A stretch of DNA of 16,012 nt, from NCBI GenBank assembly GCA_046481785.1, contig JAWOJF010000153.1, positions 1 to 16,012 on the forward strand, in the 5' to 3' direction. Each line of letters begins with the position of its first letter. Position 1 is the stretch's first letter. This DNA is from JAWOJF01 sp046481785 (lineage in GTDB: Bacteria > Bacteroidota > Ignavibacteria > Ignavibacteriales > Ignavibacteriaceae). The position numbers and the translations under genes were made by a program. The notes below the pieces were generated by a model that had not been told where the DNA came from, did no database searches, and saw nothing but the letters and a program-made list of their open reading frames with translations. Below, piece by piece: positions 14,735 to 16,012 of the stretch.

Positions 14735-15613
14735 ATGGCAGTAAAAGTAATATTAGATACTGATATCGGTACAGATATAGATGATGCAATTGCATTAACT
14801 TATCTTCTTGCCAATCCTGAATGTGACTTGCTGGGAATAACAACGGTTACGGGGGAGCCGGAAAAAAGAGCAATGTTGGCAAGCTCTTTATGCAAACTTG
14901 CCGGTAAAGAAATTCCGATTTATCCCGGAGCTTCTGATCCTTTAATAATTGAACAACAGCAGAAACTTGCTGAACAGGCAAATTCCTTATCTAAATGGGA
15001 ACATGAAACAAAGTTTCCAAAAGGGGAAGCAATTGAATTCTTAAGGAGGACAATAAGACAGAATCCCGGTGAAGTTATACTTCTGCCGATCGGGCCTTTA
15101 ACTAATATCGGAATTCTTTTTGCTCTCGATCCGGAAATACCTTCCCTTTTAAAGAGTCTTGTTTTGATGTGCGGTTATTTTGAACAGAAGATTGAGGGGT
15201 GGAATAAATTAGAGTGGAATGCAAAAGGTGATTACCATGCCTCTCATATTGTTTACCGTTCCCAAACTCCTGTACACCGGTCAATAGGTATTGATGTAAC
15301 TTCGCAGGTAACAATGAGTTCTGATGAATTTAAGAAAAAATTCAGTGCCGGTATATTCAGGCCTCTTCATGATTATGCCAGGCACTGGTATCATCATTAT
15401 GATAGGGTAACCTTTCATGATCCTCTTGCTGCTGCAGTTATTTTTAACAATGAATTGTGTGAATTTACCAGGGGCGATGTTACGGTGGAGCTGGAAGAAA
15501 AAGACAACCGGGGATTAACTCACTGGATACCGTCCCATTCCGGAAAACATGAAATTGCAACAGCAGTAAACAAAGAGAAATTTTTTGAAGAATATTTTTC
15601 AGTCTTTAAATGA
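14735..15613 (+). CDS. Nucleoside hydrolase (inosine-uridine preferring family)
   Basis: A 292-residue cytoplasmic N-glycosidase-fold enzyme of normal family length (~300-320). The calcium-binding N-terminal motif is DTDIGTDIDDA at residues 8-18, a variant of the classic DTDPGIDDA with two added residues. Further family marks are LLGITTVTG, YPGASDPL, LLPIGPLTNIG (the asparagine-containing loop), and the C-terminal His228-Asp229 in FHDPLAAA, where the aspartate is a calcium ligand. Known members cleave the N-glycosidic bond of ribonucleosides to base plus ribose. Its place in a glycan operon, directly before a sugar-binding protein gene with a 4-base ATGA overlap (15610-15613), makes a role in ribose/nucleoside salvage or in cleaving another sugar conjugate possible. 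The ATG at 14735 follows a weak AAGAGA. Confidence 0.85.
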   Translation: MAVKVILDTDIGTDIDDAIALTYLLANPECDLLGITTVTGEPEKRAMLASSLCKLAGKEIPIYPGASDPLIIEQQQKLAEQANSLSKWEHETKFPKGEAIEFLRRTIRQNPGEVILLPIGPLTNIGILFALDPEIPSLLKSLVLMCGYFEQKIEGWNKLEWNAKGDYHASHIVYRSQTPVHRSIGIDVTSQVTMSSDEFKKKFSAGIFRPLHDYARHWYHHYDRVTFHDPLAAAVIFNNELCEFTRGDVTVELEEKDNRGLTHWIPSHSGKHEIATAVNKEKFFEEYFSVFK

Positions 15614-16012
15614 AACCCGTTTTTAAATTTTTAATTACCGGCCTTATCGTTTTAATTACAGGGTTAAGCTGCTCGGATAATAAAGACGATGACGGAACAG
15701 TTACTATAACTTTCTGGCACAGCTTTGTTGCATCCACCATACCGGCTTTTAATGAGCTGGTTGAAAAATTTGAAAAAGAAAACCCAAGTATAAAAATAGA
15801 TGCGCAATATGTTCCTACAGGTGATGCACTTGTCCAGAAGCTGGTTACTGCTGTTCAAAGTAATACTGCTCCCGATGTTTCATGGGTTCATTCGGATTTT
15901 ATAAGCAAGCTAGTTGAAGCCCGTGCAATTTATCCTATGAGTTATTTTATTAATTCACCAAACGAGTTATCTAAAGAGGAACTGGACGATATATTCCCTC
16001 AGCTTCTTCAGG
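15610..16012 (+). CDS. Lipoprotein extracellular solute-binding protein, family 1 (3' truncated)
   Basis: The first 134 codons of a sugar ABC importer binding protein; the gene runs off the window. ATG at 15610 overlaps the stop of the nucleoside hydrolase gene by 4 bases (ATGA). Residues 1-20 are a lipoprotein signal (MKPVFKFLITGLIVLITGLS) and Cys21 is the expected lipidated residue, followed by the acidic stretch SDNKDDDG. The mature protein starts with VTITFWHSF, then an amphipathic helix (FNELVEKFEKENPSIKI) and TAPDVSWVHSDF, the standard opening of family 1 maltose/oligosaccharide-binding proteins. The encoded protein should deliver a mono- or oligosaccharide to an inner-membrane ABC transporter; the permease and ATPase genes would be expected just downstream. 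Substrate not readable from this part. Confidence 0.85.
   Translation, partial: MKPVFKFLITGLIVLITGLSCSDNKDDDGTVTITFWHSFVASTIPAFNELVEKFEKENPSIKIDAQYVPTGDALVQKLVTAVQSNTAPDVSWVHSDFISKLVEARAIYPMSYFINSPNELSKEELDDIFPQLLQ

Noticed and set aside
1..16012. tRNA, rRNA, CRISPR array, insertion sequence or phage genes
   Set aside because: Coding sequence fills nearly the whole window. No regular repeat-spacer pattern, transposase or integrase motif, or cloverleaf was seen in the short gaps.

Overview
The window looks like a piece of a chromosome from a free-living member of the Ignavibacteriota/Bacteroidota group. The clearest marker is the C-terminus of the amylase at 8479-10824. It is a type IX secretion (T9SS) sorting domain of the kind common in that group (SQNYPNPFNP start, then LKIYDILGKEV and SSGVYFYKL blocks). 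Low G+C, Tat signals of the MKRRDFLKK type and weak or absent Shine-Dalgarno sequences fit this. The assignment is an inference from protein style, not from a marker gene.

All genes lie on the + strand with short gaps (at most 88 bases) or overlaps, so the window reads as one long carbohydrate-use operon entered and left mid-gene. From left to right it holds: the 3' end of a GH42-like beta-galactosidase; an overlapping MFS transporter; four tandem paralogues of an unusual GH10-like glycoside hydrolase (1661-8390); a secreted GH13 alpha-glucan-active enzyme with Ig-like domains and a T9SS tail; an exported GH2 enzyme; a cytoplasmic class I phosphomannose-isomerase-like cupin; an inosine-uridine-type nucleoside hydrolase; and the 5' end of a lipoprotein sugar-binding protein of an ABC importer, whose other subunits probably follow beyond the window.

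The simplest reading is an outside-to-inside glycan pathway. The GH13 enzyme is placed on the surface or released by T9SS. Three GH10-like enzymes go to the periplasm by Tat and the GH2 enzyme by Sec. The MFS protein and the ABC importer take up small sugars. The signal-less third GH10-like enzyme, the cupin and the nucleoside hydrolase act in the cytoplasm. No SusC/SusD pair and no regulator is seen in this window.

The most interesting part is the GH10-like array. All four proteins carry the two catalytic glutamates, but the motifs that bind xylose in ordinary GH10 xylanases are changed. All four also carry the same roughly 200-residue N-terminal region, which I do not recognise as a named domain. 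They differ in signal peptide, in cysteine pairs near the active site and in sub-type, which suggests specialisation after duplication on a substrate that may not be plain xylan.
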